Positions 22,090-33,603 are shown, counted from the stretch's first letter. The stretch: DNA of 64,000 nucleotides from Piliocolobus tephrosceles (GCF_002776525.5 NC_045453.1:34345333-34409332); one strand, 5' to 3'. The notes: generated from the letters alone by a model not told the origin. Translations and numbers: made by a program.

Positions 22090-24082
22090 TGACTTTCAGA
22101 AGCGGAATGAGAAGCACACCCGTGTTCCCGAAGTCAGTACGTTGTGGGGGGCGGGGGCGGCACAGAAGGGGTTAGAGAGGATGGATGGGTTTGCTGCTTT
22201 ACAACAGGGACAGGACAGAAGCTCCTCCGTGAGTTGGCCAGCGCCTGGCCTCGCCAGTCCATTCTGCTGGGTCAGGCCTTTTTTCATGCCCAGGCTTAGC
22301 TAACATGAGCAGCAGGTCTGCTCCTGCACCAGCCCAGCAGCAGGTGGTCACAGCCATAGACAGCTTGGTTGCTCTTGTGGAGTGAACAGGAAGTAATGTG
22401 TAACTTTTCGCCCCCGCCTACAGATTTTAGAATGATAGGAAGGCAGACATTGTAACCTAGAGCCTCCTGAATTTTTTAAATTGCACTTGAAGGGTCAGAA
22501 ACACTGAATTCAGGCTAGTGAATGAGCAACTCTAGCAAACATGTTTGTTTTCTGACCTTGCCTCCTGGTTCTTTGGGAGCCACTGAAAATCAGGGCTTCA
22601 GAATCCTCTTCCGGATCCTGTAGGAGGGTGGACCCTACCCTGGCTCACACGGTGATGAGAAGAGCCTCAGCTCCGATTGCTGAACCAGACAAGCTTTAAG
22701 GGGAAAAAGTCAGAAGAAGCGTGTTTTGGAGGAGGGTGGGTGGGTGCTGAGAAAGGCCTATCAGCTCAGCGGCTTCTGGCGGCAGCATGAGAGGGGCACA
22801 CGCATGATGCATTCTGTCTGGACACAGGTCGGAGGACCCGTTCCAGGGGTGTGTCCTCTGGGGATCAGGCCAGTGGCTCAATCAAGTTGAGCAAACCGGG
22901 GAGCCATCTGTGCTGGAAACCTGACTGTGCCAGGGCTCCGCCTAGCACTTCCCAGGGTGTTGGTGGCACTTAGGTGCCAGTCCGCCTGCCAGCTTCAGGC
23001 CCATGGGACAGCAGGGACCACTCAGGTCTCCCCCTTCGCACTGTGAATGCTCGAGACATTCTCTGCTCATAGTCTGGGGTGGGGACCTCGGTGCTCTGTG
23101 GGGTGTTCTGCAGCCTCCCCGCCTCCACCCCCGGGGGTGCCAAGAGCACCCTGCCACTAATGTGACGATCAAAAAGGTCACCAGACATCCCCAAGTGTCC
23201 CCTGCAGAGCAGATGTGCCCCCGTGGAGAGCTCTTTGTGTCGACCGTGACTGCTTTCTGTTTTTATAAGTGGGGAAGCGGACGGGCAGAGAGGGCACCCC
23301 AGGAAGGTCCCTGGTGTGCTTGGTAGAGTTGAGGCCCCCTGGTTGGGACAGCAGAGCCCCCTGACTTGATTTGAGGCCCAGGCACTTGCTGTCATGCAGG
23401 GGCGTCCAGACAGCCGGCCTGGTGCAAGACCCCTTTGATGTGGAGGAAGGTAGGCTCCTGCCTGCTAGGGCGGTTCTGTGAGAGGCGGCCATTTCTAGCC
23501 TTTCGTCCTTTCCCCTTTTGGGTCGGTGTCCCCAGCGAGGCGCAGGACTTGTTCTCATCCCTCGCTTCCCTGCAGGCTGGCCCCCGCCTGGGCCCCTGGC
23601 CTTCCCCGTGGCCTTTCAGGGGTCTGTACCCCACCTCCTCACACAGCACAAAGCCAACATGCCCAACCAGGAATTCCCACCTCACGTCCGTGGCCCAGCC
23701 ATTCTGTGTGGGGATGCGTGGGCGCAGCCCTGGGGAGGCCGGGTTTCTTCTGGCATCGCCGCGGGCCTCCTCCTCCTGCAGACCCAGGCCCCAGAGCCCG
23801 TGACTTCCTGAGCTATTTGTGTTTCATTCACATGTGTGGTTTCCTCCTCCCGGGACCCCCGGCTGCTGCATCGGCCCGAAAACACCCACAGGGGCTGAGC
23901 TCTTATAGAGATGGTGCCTGTCTGCCATGCCACGGTTTTCCTCACTGCCGCCCCCACCCCTCTGCACATGGAACCGGGCACCCCCACCCCTGCGCTCGGC
24001 TGGTCACTGCTCTGTCAAAGCGACTTCCTCAGGCATCGCCTGTCTGCAGCTGGCCTCCCCACTGCACTTTGGGTTTGCCGGC
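22090..24082. other. GC-rich unique sequence
   Basis: No transposon recognised. Several long open frames overlap at 22970-24120 on both strands (up to 198 codons at 23526-24122), as expected in GC-rich DNA with few stops. They are proline- and cysteine-scattered without domains and mirror one another between strands, so I do not call a gene. Confidence 0.45.
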
Positions 24083-24106
24083 TCATTCATTCATTCATTC
24101 ATTCAT
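24083..24106. repeat. (ATTC)n microsatellite
   Basis: Six tandem TCAT/ATTC units. Confidence 0.95.
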
Positions 24107-24529
24107 CTGCTTGCCCTTGTAAGCCTGGCTTTACAAACTCATATTTTCTTCACATTCATTAAAGGCGGAGAGCAGGAGGCAGAGCTCCTGCTGCCAGGAT
24201 CCCAGGTGCCCTTGCTGCTTTAGGAGAATGCCGTCCACCAGGCAGCAGGGCCTCCAGCCCCACAGGCCGGCGTCCAGAGTTTCTCCGGGTCCTGGGGGGG
24301 ATGGCCCGGGTGCACCCCGCCCAGCGGGTCTGTTGAGTGCAGCTGCCAGGCTAGACTCATGCCCACTGTCTTGGGATGTCACACAGAGGCTTGCAGCCAA
24401 GAAGACAGAGCCCGCCCCCCAGCCCTGCCTCTGTATGCCAGGTCCTCTCTGGACACCAGCCACATCATGGGCACCGATAAGTGTGTGGGGACATGAGGAA
24501 TGGATGATGGGGCCCTCTCCTTCCTGGCT

Positions 24530-24625
24530 GGCACATTCCTTTAGGGTAGGATGGTGTCTTTCACTTTCATCTCTCATCACCATCCCTGGCCGTGCGCAGC
24601 ATACAGTGGGGGCTTGATTAATGCT
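24530..24625 (+). mobile_element. L2 LINE 3' end fragment
   Basis: TTTCACTTTCATCTCTCATC, CCTGGCCGTGCGCAGCATAC and AGTGGGGGCTTGATTAATGC resemble the sense L2 3' terminus. Short and diverged. Confidence 0.55.
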
Positions 24626-25039
24626 TAATCAGTGTGTGCTGGCAAGTACCTCTCAGCCAAGGCATCTTGCAAGCTTCCCAGGCTCTCTCTGCGGGAGCCG
24701 CCTCTGATCTGCACAGGCAGGCCGGAGCTTGGCTGTGCAGGTTCAGCTGCAGTCCCCAAAGCAGCCGCCGCCTTGCACAGCCTTCTTCAGGGAGAGCAGA
24801 AGAGGGGAGCAGTGGAGAGCAGAGAGGGGCCGGGAGGGGGCGCGTGCTTGTCTTGTGAAGCAGGTCAGAAATGGCCACTGGAAGGCCAGGCGGTACAGGC
24901 CAGGGAGCCCCCTGTGGCTCTGTGCACCCAGCCCAGCCCCCCAGCCCGAGCCCCCCAGGAAGTCTCTGGCCAAAGGCTTTGACTCCGGCCAGAGCCCCTT
25001 GGAGCAGCCTTCAGGGAGAGCTGGAATCGGATGTTCTGA
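24626..25039. other. GC-rich unique sequence
   Basis: High GC with some CpG (24760-24850) but too short and CpG-poor overall for a CpG island by eye. No exon recognised. Confidence 0.4.
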
Positions 25040-25330
25040 CAGCTCACTGATGCCAGAAATGAAATAAAAAAAATAATTAAGAGCTTGGACTCCAAAGGTC
25101 TAGGGATTAAAATTCCCCAAGGCAAAAATGAGCTGTAATCAAAGGAATGGTGGGCTGTTATCTGTCCTCCACACTTGTCGCCCTGGCACATGTGGTTGGC
25201 TTTAATTATTGATATTTCTTTTTAAGTTAAAGATGAATTTGAGACAGCGGCGAACTTGGAAGGTTTATCTTCCAATTACAGGGAAACCTGTTAATAATGA
25301 TCACTTAAGGCAGCCACGGTTTTTCCGGCC
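25040..25330. promoter_or_regulatory. Candidate conserved noncoding element
   Basis: An abrupt AT-rich block between GC-rich flanks: AAATAATTAAGAGC, GCTTTAATTATTGATA, TTAATAATGATCAC. No transposon match and no poly-A tail. The clustered TAATTA cores are typical of homeodomain-bound enhancers. Inferred only from texture. Confidence 0.38.
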
Positions 25331-26489
25331 TTAACAGAGGTGGCCAGAGCCATGAAGAAGAATCCAGGAGCCCCAGACAAGCTAGGCTGCCATGTCCCTG
25401 CCAAAAACTGTCCGCGTGGCTCTCTGCCCCCATGGGAAGGTGCTTGGTGCCTGGTGTGTCCAGGTTCCATCCTCCCTGTAGCCTGGAGCCTGAGCCTGAT
25501 GTGGCCCCTCCCTTAGACGGTCTTCTGGCCTCTGCAAATGGAACCAGCTGAACAGGAGGCAGCGGGTGAGGGTTAGGGGGTCCCTTGTGACTCAGCGCAA
25601 GGAGTCAGGGAGACATGACCTGCGGCTCGGAGGACAGATGACTGCCTTGTCCCAGCTTTCCACCTCTGCCTGGGCTCCGAGGTGGTGCGAGGCCTCTCAC
25701 ATTGCTCCCTGATGCCCAGGGAGACTGGCAGAGGCAGCATCAGCCCCAGAAGGTGCCGCCGCTTACAGCCATGAACACAGGATGCAGAGCAGTGCTGGGA
25801 GGCAAATCCACCCCAGTCCCTCTTGGACCTCAGCCACCATCCCCAGACAGCCCAGCCAGGTGCCTGCGACCCGCCAGTTATGCCTCAGTGTGTGTGCAGT
25901 GTGTGTTGCATCCTCCTATCACTTCTGTACTGTGACCTCATGGCCGTACCCGGTACACCTGGGGGTAGGACTTGGGCTTGGAGAGTCTGCCTGGGTGCCC
26001 GCTCACACCAGCTATCAGGGCCCCAGGACGCTCTTGACTACTGGCAGCAGCGAAGGGCGAAGTGTTGGAGAGCCCCAGGACTCTGCACAGTGGAAACCTG
26101 CGTGGCCAGGGCTTGTGGTTTAGCTCAGCATGGGACGCTCAGCCAGGCAGGTCAGGCAGGGCCTTGGTTCGGGGCTCACACCTGCTGGAAAGGGCACGGC
26201 CGCACCTGCAGACCCCTGGCTGTGGGATCCAGGCTCCCCGTTTTGCATTGCTGTTGCATGGGGCTTCAGCGCCTTCCTCCTCCTGCGGAAGGAGTCACAG
26301 TTGGTTGGAAATTAGCTTATATTATGATTTAAAATTCTCCCAGAGTCCAAGACATTCCAGGATCCCAAAGTTAGTGTTGGCAAGAACTGACTTATGGATT
26401 GTAATTCTTGGTCAGGTTCAGATCCTCCCTGATGCCCATTTGAAACAGAAATGACTGACTGGGTAGAAACAGGTAGAAAACAGGGTTCA
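25331..26489. other. GC-rich unique sequence
   Basis: No repeat recognised. Overlapping forward frames at 25702-26454 (up to 169 codons) lack domain features and overlap in all three forward frames; judged chance. Confidence 0.42.
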
Positions 26490-26735
26490 GTTACTCATTC
26501 ACCAAACCCTTTCAGAGCCCTCCAGGTGCTGGGACTAGGGGTACAGCATGAACAGGGCCCTTGCTACGTTTCTGTGCCTGTGGGAAAGTAGACAGGTGAA
26601 ACCCATAGTTACTGACAAGGGAGACGCAGGGTAAGAAGGAAGTGAGCAGGGACGGGAGGTGGGTGTGCCCCAGGAAAGCCTGGAGGGCCTCTCTGAGGAG
26701 GTGACATTGACCGAGGAATGAGACGAGCTCTAACG
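26490..26735 (-). mobile_element. L2 LINE fragment, antisense
   Basis: CATTCACCAAACCCTTTC, CCTCCAGGTGCTGGGACTAG, GTACAGCATGAACAGGG and GGAGGGCCTCTCTGAGGAGG follow antisense LINE-2 in order. Confidence 0.78.
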
Positions 26736-27036
26736 TGTGAGGACAGAGGAGAATCTGGAAGTTCCCAGTGGTCCGCAGTTCTGCCTACTGAGCACCGCTC
26801 TGTCCGAGGTGTTTAAGGTGGGACTAGGGATGCACAGGGGAAGCATAAGACAGCCTGGCTCTCCTGGAGGCCCCGGCTCTCCCACTGTGATGGCTGCTGG
26901 GCGTTTGTCTGTGTTCACTTTGCACGTCACCGTAGCGCTAGGGACGGGAAGCTGTCCTGTTTGGAAGAAAACCATGGACTGGAGCCAGGGCTTCAGGTTC
27001 AGTGGGGCCTGGTTGCTCTTTTCATAGTGGGGCCAT
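26736..27036. other. Unique sequence
   Basis: No repeat or exon recognised. Confidence 0.45.
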
Positions 27037-27342
27037 GGCCGGGCGCAGTGGTTCCCATCTGTAATCCCAGCACTTTGGGAGGCCGAGGCAGGTGGATCAC
27101 CTGAGGTCAGGGGCTGGAAACCAGCCTGGCCAACATGGCGAAACCCCTTCTCTACTAAAAATACAAAAATTAGCTGGGCGTGATGGCGTGTGCCTGTAAT
27201 CCCAGCTACTCGGGAGGCTAAAGCAGGAGCATCGCCTTAACCTTGGGGACGGAAGTTGCAGTGAGCCGAGATCACGCCACTGCTCTCCAGCCTGGGTGAC
27301 AGAGCGAAACTCTGTCTCTAAAAAAGAAAAAAAAAAAAAAAA
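27037..27342 (+). mobile_element. AluS element
   Basis: Full-length sense Alu from GGCCGGGCGCAGTGG to a poly-A tail. GATCACCTGAGGTCAGG and CCAGCCTGGCCAACATGGCG are AluS-type. Some CpG decay and point changes (GCTAAAGCAGGAGCATCGCC). No clear target-site duplication seen. Confidence 0.95.
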
Positions 27343-28261
27343 GAGTGAGGACCAGGACTCTGCATTCTCAGGTGCACCCCTGAAATTCTGACTCAGGCTC
27401 CGTGAAACACCCCTGAGGAGCACCCTCTTGGCTGACTTCTGCCATTGTCTGCCGCAGCAGTTTTTGCTCTACTGTGAAGTGGCTGAAGGTGTGGACAGCA
27501 GTGGGGGTGGCATGCGTCCTCCCGGCTGGTAGTAAGGGAAGGAGCCCTCGGGAGGCGTGTCCTCCCTTGCAACTGTGGACCACAAGATGGCGCCTCCCCA
27601 CCCAGCCGCTGCCATAAGGAGCCAGGTGTGGCTGGAGCCACACAAGTTATTTCCATCTGTCAGTGGAGCACCATCCAGTGTGTTGTGAAGGCTGCACAGG
27701 TGGCTGTCAGGCTCTGCTGACACGTCAGATCATCCGGGATGTGCTGGCACGCACACATGTAGGCTCCTGTGGTGTGCACAGCCCACCGGGGCAGGCTCTG
27801 AGTTTGCATGCTTGAGTTTGGAGTCTCCACTGGTGCAACCTTCAGAAGAAACGCTTCTGGGGCAGAGAGCGAAGCACAGGGCACATGTGTTCAGTGCAGG
27901 CTGTGAAGGAGCGTGTTGGGATGGGGCTTGTTTGCTTGGAAATAGAAATTCAACTGGAGGCCTTGCCCTGCCCGTCTGGAGTGTGGTTCCTGAGCTGTGC
28001 CCTTCACAATCCCCCCTGCATCACCACCAACAATCGACCCTGTGCTTTTCAGCAAAACAATGTCACTGATCCTTCCAACTCTCCACCAGGCGGTGCCAGG
28101 ATAAGTGTGACCCTCATCCCATTAAAGGATGGAAGCATCATTAACACCAGACCTCTGGGAAATGACCCTTGTGCCAGGGAGGCTGAAGGGCCCCTGGAGG
28201 CATGCCAGCCAGGCTTTCCTCTCCCAGGCTGGGAGGTCTCTCTTTTGTAGAGGCAGCCCCC
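27343..28261. other. Unique sequence
   Basis: No repeat recognised. Antisense open frames at 27368-27723 overlap each other in different frames and lack features. Confidence 0.45.
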
Positions 28262-29040
28262 ACTCTACCCTCCACCCACTCGCCCATGTGTCTGCTCACA
28301 TCCGTCCATCTCCCCACCTCTCTTTCCATCCCCCCACATACCCACCCTTCCTCTCCTCTCATTTAACCCATTTACCTAACAAGCTACCAACCAGCCACTC
28401 ACTCATTCATCCTTTTACCCATCACCCATTCATCCATCTACTCACCCAGTGACCTGTCTGCATATCCGTACTCCCCTGTGCACCACCCACTTCCTCTTCC
28501 TCTCCTCCTCTTCCCACCCTCCCAACCACTCCTCCATCCACTCACCCATCCACCTATCCATCAACTTACCCATCGGTTTTGCATTGTCCCGTGATCTCTC
28601 TGTACATCTTCTTATCCTCCCATACACCCCTATACTCACCCATCTATCCTCCCATCCATCTACCCATCTATCCTCCATCTGCTCTTCCATTCATCCATCC
28701 ATTCATCCAGCCATCTATCTCTTCATTCATTCATCCATCCATCTATCCATCCACCCATTCACTCATGCATCCTCCCATCCATCCACTCATGCATCCAACC
28801 ATCCATTCATCCATCCATCTCTTCATTCATTCATCCATTCACCTATCCATCTATGCATCCATCCATCTACCCACCCACTCATGCATCCAACCATCCATCC
28901 TCCCATCCATTCATCCATCTATCCATCAGTTTATTCACCCATTCATCCTATCCATTCACCCACGTATCTTTCTACCCTTCCACCTATCTGTCCATCTATC
29001 CATCAATTTATCCACCCATTCATCCCATCTACCCATCACC
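28262..29040. repeat. Degenerate (ATCC)n array, about 780 bp
   Basis: Imperfect ATCC/CCAT/ACCC tetranucleotides with frequent ATTC and ATCT variants. The forward strand reads as a 255-codon His-Pro-Ser-Ile frame that is a by-product. The motif is the complement of the GGAT array at 15.65-16.07 kb. Confidence 0.96.
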
Positions 29041-29089
29041 AAGTTCCAAACTATGTAAGGCAGCCTAGATCTTCCCAGAGACCATCTAT

Positions 29090-29285
29090 CATGGTGGTGA
29101 AAAGCATGGTTTCTGGAAGCAAGGGTGAGTTGTACAACCTTCCTGCACCTCAGTTTCTTCATCTGGGGAAGGAAGTGACAGCAGTACCTGCCTCTTGGGG
29201 TTCTGGTGAGAACTGATGAGCCCATAGATGTGATGGCCCTGCACAGAGCTGGTTCCAGGGCTGGTGCTCAGTGATGTAACCTGCA
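29090..29285 (+). mobile_element. MIR SINE
   Basis: Sense MIR: GGTGGTGAAAAGCATGG, TGCACCTCAGTTTCTTCATC, TACCTGCCTCTTGGGGTTCT and TGCTCAGTGATGTAACC. Well preserved around the CTCAGTTTCTTCATCT core. Confidence 0.85.
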
Positions 29286-29454
29286 GTTAATGTGCACTGA
29301 GTGCCGTCTCCCTCCCAGCTGTCCATACTGTGCTCTGTAAACACAGAGACATCTGATTGCTCTCAGAAACATGAGGGCTTTCTCTTGTTTAATAGCAGGA
29401 GGCTCTGGTGGAAAATCCCAGTTCAGATTTTAAAACACCAGCGCCAATCCCAAG

Positions 29455-29670
29455 TGAGTTTTCAAGGCCAGTTCTGCTTCTCTCTGCAAGTGAAACCTAC
29501 GGCAAGTCAGTGTTTCAGACCCAGCCAAAGCCCGGTTTTTCCATCTCTAACAGGGAGGTGCTGTTATCTACCTGACCCAACTCAGTGGGTTGTTTAGGAT
29601 TCAATGAGTGACACATTTCATGAAAGGGCTCCGCAAACTGTAAAGCTCTGTAAGCAGCTCAGGGCATGGG
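29455..29670 (+). mobile_element. MIR/MIRb SINE
   Basis: GGCAAGTCAGTGTTTCAGAC, CCATCTCTAACAGGGAGGT and TTGTTTAGGATTCAATGAGT follow sense MIR and its 3' end. Diverged. Confidence 0.65.
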
Positions 29671-30130
29671 CCCCCCACAGCCACACGGACAGGTACAGCC
29701 TCTTGGCCCTGCATACCCCTCCTTCCTGTGTGTGGACAAAGATGGGCTCATTTATGCACTAAACACACAAGCAGCACCTCCCGAGTCCCCAGAAGGGATG
29801 GTGAAACAAAGGGAGGATAATACAGTCCCTTGGAGCTCGGGGAGGTGCCTAACGCCATGACAGCTCAGGCAGGGGGCGGTCACCCCTCACAGCACCCCAC
29901 ACCGGTGACCCTCACTTCCACTGAGTGTTCTCTGCACCCATGGATCTGCAGCTTTAAAGCAACAATGCCCAGAGGCTGCGGGGCAGGACATCTACCTGGG
30001 ATCCTTGGGGGCTGGAGCAGCCTTTGCAGGAAGCATCTGGCTGTGGCCTCCTGTGCCCATCGCAGCAATGTGTGTGCAGCACCCGGCACTCCTGGGCCGC
30101 CCCTGCCATTGCTGGGAGCTTTTCTCCCAC
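29671..30130. other. Unique sequence
   Basis: No repeat or exon recognised. Confidence 0.45.
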
Positions 30131-31135
30131 TGTGGTAAACTACACTTAACATAAGCGTTCGTTTTCAGAGCTCTGCGGCGTTAGTGTATTCACACTGTTG
30201 TGCAGACATCACCACCAGCCTCCTATGGAATTCTTTTTCCCAAAATAAAATTCTGTCCCCATTAAACACCAACTTCCCATTTCCCCTCCCGCCAGGCCCT
30301 GGCAACCGCTGTTCCACTGTCCATTTCTGTGATTTTGACTGCACTATGCTCACATAAATGGAACCTTATAATAATTGCCCTCTTGTGACCAGCTTATTTC
30401 ACTTAGTATGATAATGTTCTGAAGCGTGTGTCGGAATTGCCTTCCTTTGTAAGTCTGAGTGGTTGCCATTCTGTGTAGAGGTGGCACTTTGCTTCTGCGC
30501 CTGTCTGCCTGTGGACACTGGATTGGTTGCAGCCATATTTTGGTGATGTGAACGGTGCTGCTGGGAGCGTGGGGTGCAGACCTCTCCGGGTCCTGCTTCC
30601 TGTTCCTTAGTATGTCTGCTGAGAAGTTGAATTGCTGGACTCGGCAGTAACTCTAGGTTTAATTATGTAAAACTGTAGGTTTAACTCCAAGCTGTTTTCC
30701 ACAGAAGCCTCACGGTTCCACATCCCCACCAGCAATGTGCAGGGTCCTCTTTCTCCCAATTCTTGCCAATACTTGTGAATGTCTGTTTTTTGTTTTTTTT
30801 TTTTTTTTGAGATGGAGTCTCGCTCTGTCGCCCGGGCTGGAGTGCAGTGGCCGGATCTCAGCTCACTGCAAGCTCCGCCTCCCGGGTTTACGCCATTCTC
30901 CTGCCTCAGCCTCCGGAGTAGCTGGGACTACAGGCGCCGCCACCTCACCCGGCTAGTTTTTTGTATTTTTAGTAGAGACAGGGTTTCACCGTGTTAGCCA
31001 GGATGGTCTCGATCTCCTGACCTCGTGATCCGCCCGTCTCGGCCTCCCAAAGTGCTGGGATTACAGTCTTGAGCCACCGCGCCCGGCCGAATGTCTGTTT
31101 TTTTATAATCGCCATCTTGAGGATCGTGAAATGGT
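30131..31135 (-). mobile_element. L1 (L1M-type) 3' region, split by an Alu
   Basis: Antisense L1 landmarks: TATTCACACTGTTGTGCAGA, CATCACCACCAGCC, CCCATTAAACACCAACTTCC, GTGACCAGCTTATTTCACTT, GAAGTTGAATTGCTGGACTC and CAATTCTTGCCAATACTTGT. It resumes after the Alu at about 31104 with ATAATCGCCATCTTGAGGAT. 5'-truncated, noncoding. Confidence 0.88.
30777..31103 (-). mobile_element. AluYR-type element inserted in L1
   Basis: Reverse Alu at about 30792-31088 with GTGGCCGGATCTCAGCTCAC, GGGTTTACGCCATTC, CGGCTAGTTTTTTGTATT, CGCCCGTCTCGGCC and TCTTGAGCCACCGC, variants I associate with Old World monkey AluYR. The duplication GAATGTCTGTTTTTT lies at 30777-30791 and 31089-31103, proving insertion into the older L1. 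Confidence 0.94.
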
Positions 31136-31840
31136 GCTGGGGCTTTTTGCCAATATGACCAACCCAGTCACTGCCCCTGGGAGAACGATGACTTGGCTGC
31201 TACAGGCAGTGTCCCCTCATCCATCTTGTGCCCAAAAGGGGCTGGCAGAGGGAGGGCCTTTTGCCTGCATTTTGAAGGCAGACCTTGAGGGTCTCAGCTG
31301 GCTCTTCTGTGTCCACCCCATGTTCTGTTTGGCTGCAGGCATCCCCATGGTCCCTTGAGAAGGACAGGGTACAAGTGAATGAGGGGTGGGCAGGGGCCCA
31401 GGGGCCGGGCAGCAGAGGCAGGGCTGTCACCAGCAGAGAGGGCATCCCAGGGAAGCTGCTTGGGAATTCTGGGGGTTGGAGCAGGAGGAGGAGGATTCTC
31501 TGGGGACTGACCAGCTTTGCACACACTTGCCACCCACTTCTGCCTGAGCACTAGGGCTGCAGGCATGTCTTCCTGGTCCGCGCCTGCCCCCGGGATCTCC
31601 CCACTGTGCTCCCAGAGCCTGCCCCGCACCCCATGGCTGGTCCTGCTAGACTTCAGAGCAGGGGGCAGGACACAGGCCTCAAAGCTTTGGAAAGTGACTT
31701 AGAGGCAGTGGGGACTTCCCGCACTCTTCCAAGGAGAGGCAGAGTGCATTTTCCTGAGCCCCAGGAAGTGTGGCCGTGACAGCAGCAGGCCCGAGTCCTC
31801 TCCAGCCCGAGGCAGGCAGGATGCTGGTGGCTGGGCCTAC
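31136..31840. other. GC-rich unique sequence
   Basis: No repeat or exon recognised. Mirrored open frames of about 110 codons occur on both strands. Confidence 0.45.
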
Positions 31841-31948
31841 TGATGAATGTGGGGGGCTCCACACAAGTGATGAATGCGGGGGGCTCCACACGAGTGATGA
31901 ATGTGGGGGGCTCCACACGAGTGATGAATGCGGGGGGCTCCACATGTG
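31841..31948. repeat. 27-bp minisatellite, four copies
   Basis: TGATGAATGYGGGGGGCTCC plus ACACRAG repeats at 31841, 31868, 31895 and 31922. Copies alternate T and C at the tenth base. The unit is a multiple of three, so every frame reads through as a 9-residue peptide repeat. Confidence 0.97.
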
Positions 31949-32029
31949 TGGGGTCCACCGTGGGTCATTCTTCTGAGTTTTTCCTCATCTTATTTCCAAT
32001 ACAGAAAGCTCCCCCTGCCCTTCCTTTGG
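31949..32029. other. Short unique spacer
   Basis: No repeat recognised. Confidence 0.4.
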
Positions 32030-32400
32030 CAACTGGGCTAATGGCCATTGTCGAATTTTTTAGGCAGTTTACCCTCTGCGGATTCGCTTCTCTTTAAACT
32101 TCAGACCATGAATCGCATAAGAAAAAGCGCTCCTAGAGCCTCTAAATGGAACGTGGCGACGGCAGAGCCCTTGTGAAAAGGCAGAAAGTGGCTCCTATTT
32201 AATCTGGGAGAGTTTGGCTCCAATCATTAAAAATGAAAGAGAGAAAAGAAGTTTCTTTTTAAGAGAGAGACCTGCTAGGACTCTTTTTCCATTAATAAGC
32301 CAAGTGATTTTTAAATGAGGATCTTTGTTTGAATACTTTGTTTTATCATTTACCAACTAAAACGGAACATCAATCGCTGTTCCCGTCGCGGGGCTGTCCC
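32030..32400. promoter_or_regulatory. Candidate conserved noncoding element
   Basis: Unique block with CCTATTTAATCTGGGAG, CCAATCATTAAAAATG, CCATTAATAAGCC and ATCATTTACCAAC words and no transposon match. Retained CpGs (GCGCTCC, GTGGCGACGG) next to AT-rich cores suggest constraint. Inferred from texture only. Confidence 0.38.
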
Positions 32401-32947
32401 GAGGGGCCCTGCTGCCTTTTGCTCGTCTCCGAGCCAGCGAGCACGGCCTTTTGTCCATCTTTGCGAGGCGCTGGCCGCTCTTCCACAGGGCTTTCAGCCC
32501 AGCTGTGGCTTTGGATGGAAGGCAGGAGACGAGGCCGCCAGTCCCACCCGCTCCTCTTCTCCCAGCTCCTGGAGGCTCGGAGCTCCACGCCCTCCCCTGA
32601 TGCGCCGGACTCCTGAGTTGTTCTGTCACTGAGAAGCACCGGGTGCCTGAACCCCAGAGGGAAGCCCAGGGAGCCTCCCCAGGGACGGCAGAATGCCAGG
32701 CTTTGCAGGAAGATTCCACAGCTAAGCCGCATGGAGGGCGGCTTGCTGGGGGCTCACCCTCCCTGAGCTGCACCAGGGCCGGGCCACTCACCTCCCCTGA
32801 CGGTCCCCTGCAAAGACTGCAGCAGCCTAGGCTAGAGGCCTCTGCCGGTTCTGATCCACCCCTTGGCGTTCAGAGATCACCTGGACTCCAGTCCAGCAAA
32901 GGTTCCTGGGTCCATTCGGGGGAAGGCAGGGGAGCCTCGGTTTGGGG
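32401..32947. other. GC-rich unique sequence with moderate CpG
   Basis: CpGs are denser than in neighbours at about 32380-32620, but not enough by eye to call a CpG island. Long open frames on both strands (126 and 144 codons) mirror each other and lack domains. Confidence 0.4.
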
Positions 32948-32995
32948 TTTTTGTTTTGCTTTGCTTTGCTTTTTGCTTTTGTTTGTTTTTCTTCA
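32948..32995. repeat. (TTTGC)n-like microsatellite
   Basis: Imperfect TTTTGC/CTTTG units. Confidence 0.9.
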
Positions 32996-32999
32996 AGTT

Positions 33000-33095
33000 C
33001 TGCTTTTTAACTTTTTATTTTGAAATATATAATCATGATTCATGGAGAGTTGCAAGGGTAGCACAGGAGTCCCAAGAACTCTCTCCCAGGAAAGG
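33000..33095 (-). mobile_element. L1ME-type 3' fragment, antisense
   Basis: CTTTTTATTTTGAAATATAT, TCATGGAGAGTTGCAAGGG and TAGCACAGGAGTCCC follow the antisense L1ME 3' UTR. Very short remnant. Confidence 0.65.
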
Positions 33096-33603
33096 GGCAC
33101 TAGGAAGCTAGTGAGGGGATGCGCATGTGTGTCTGACTCTGCCTGGATTTGTTTAACCACGATCAGGCTGCACAGCTGCTCCCATGGCCAGAGAGACCTC
33201 CCCTGTCCCTGCCCCGAGCTGAATCTGATTTGCTCGGTGCCCACCCTGGATCTCCTCTGAGGGGATCTATGAGGCCGAACCTCCCGGTGTGAACGTTGGA
33301 GGCGCCCTTAAGAACTGCCTTGGTTACCTGCTTTTACCTGAAGCTGCAGCTCTTTCTCACCACAATGTCTCAGCGCTTGGCAGTAACTCCAAGAAGCTGT
33401 CCTGTCACTGTCCTATGTCAGCTTTTCTGTGAATTTCACCTTCTTTTCTTTCTCTTTTCTTTTTTATTTTTACTTCTACTTACTTTCTTCGTGTCATACT
33501 CCCATTCTCCCTTAACAAGCATCTAAACCGTATAAAATATTAGCTTTGTTCTCTTTCAGCATAAAGCATCTGTGACATGATAAGAAAAATGATATGAAAA
33601 TAT
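33096..33603. other. Unique sequence with CT-rich tract
   Basis: A pyrimidine-rich stretch (CTTCTTTTCTTTCTCTTTTC) lies near 33440-33490. No exon follows it recognisably. Confidence 0.4.

Noticed and set aside
23526..24122. 198-codon forward frame
   Set aside because: GC-rich, overlapped by long frames on both strands, no domain, and it ends in the (ATTC)n microsatellite.
28449..29216. 255-codon forward frame, the longest in the window
   Set aside because: Most of it is the (ATCC)n array read as His-Pro-Ser-Ile, and its end runs into a MIR element.
32380..32640. Possible CpG island
   Set aside because: CpG density is only moderately raised over about 250 bases and no transcript start or exon is visible.
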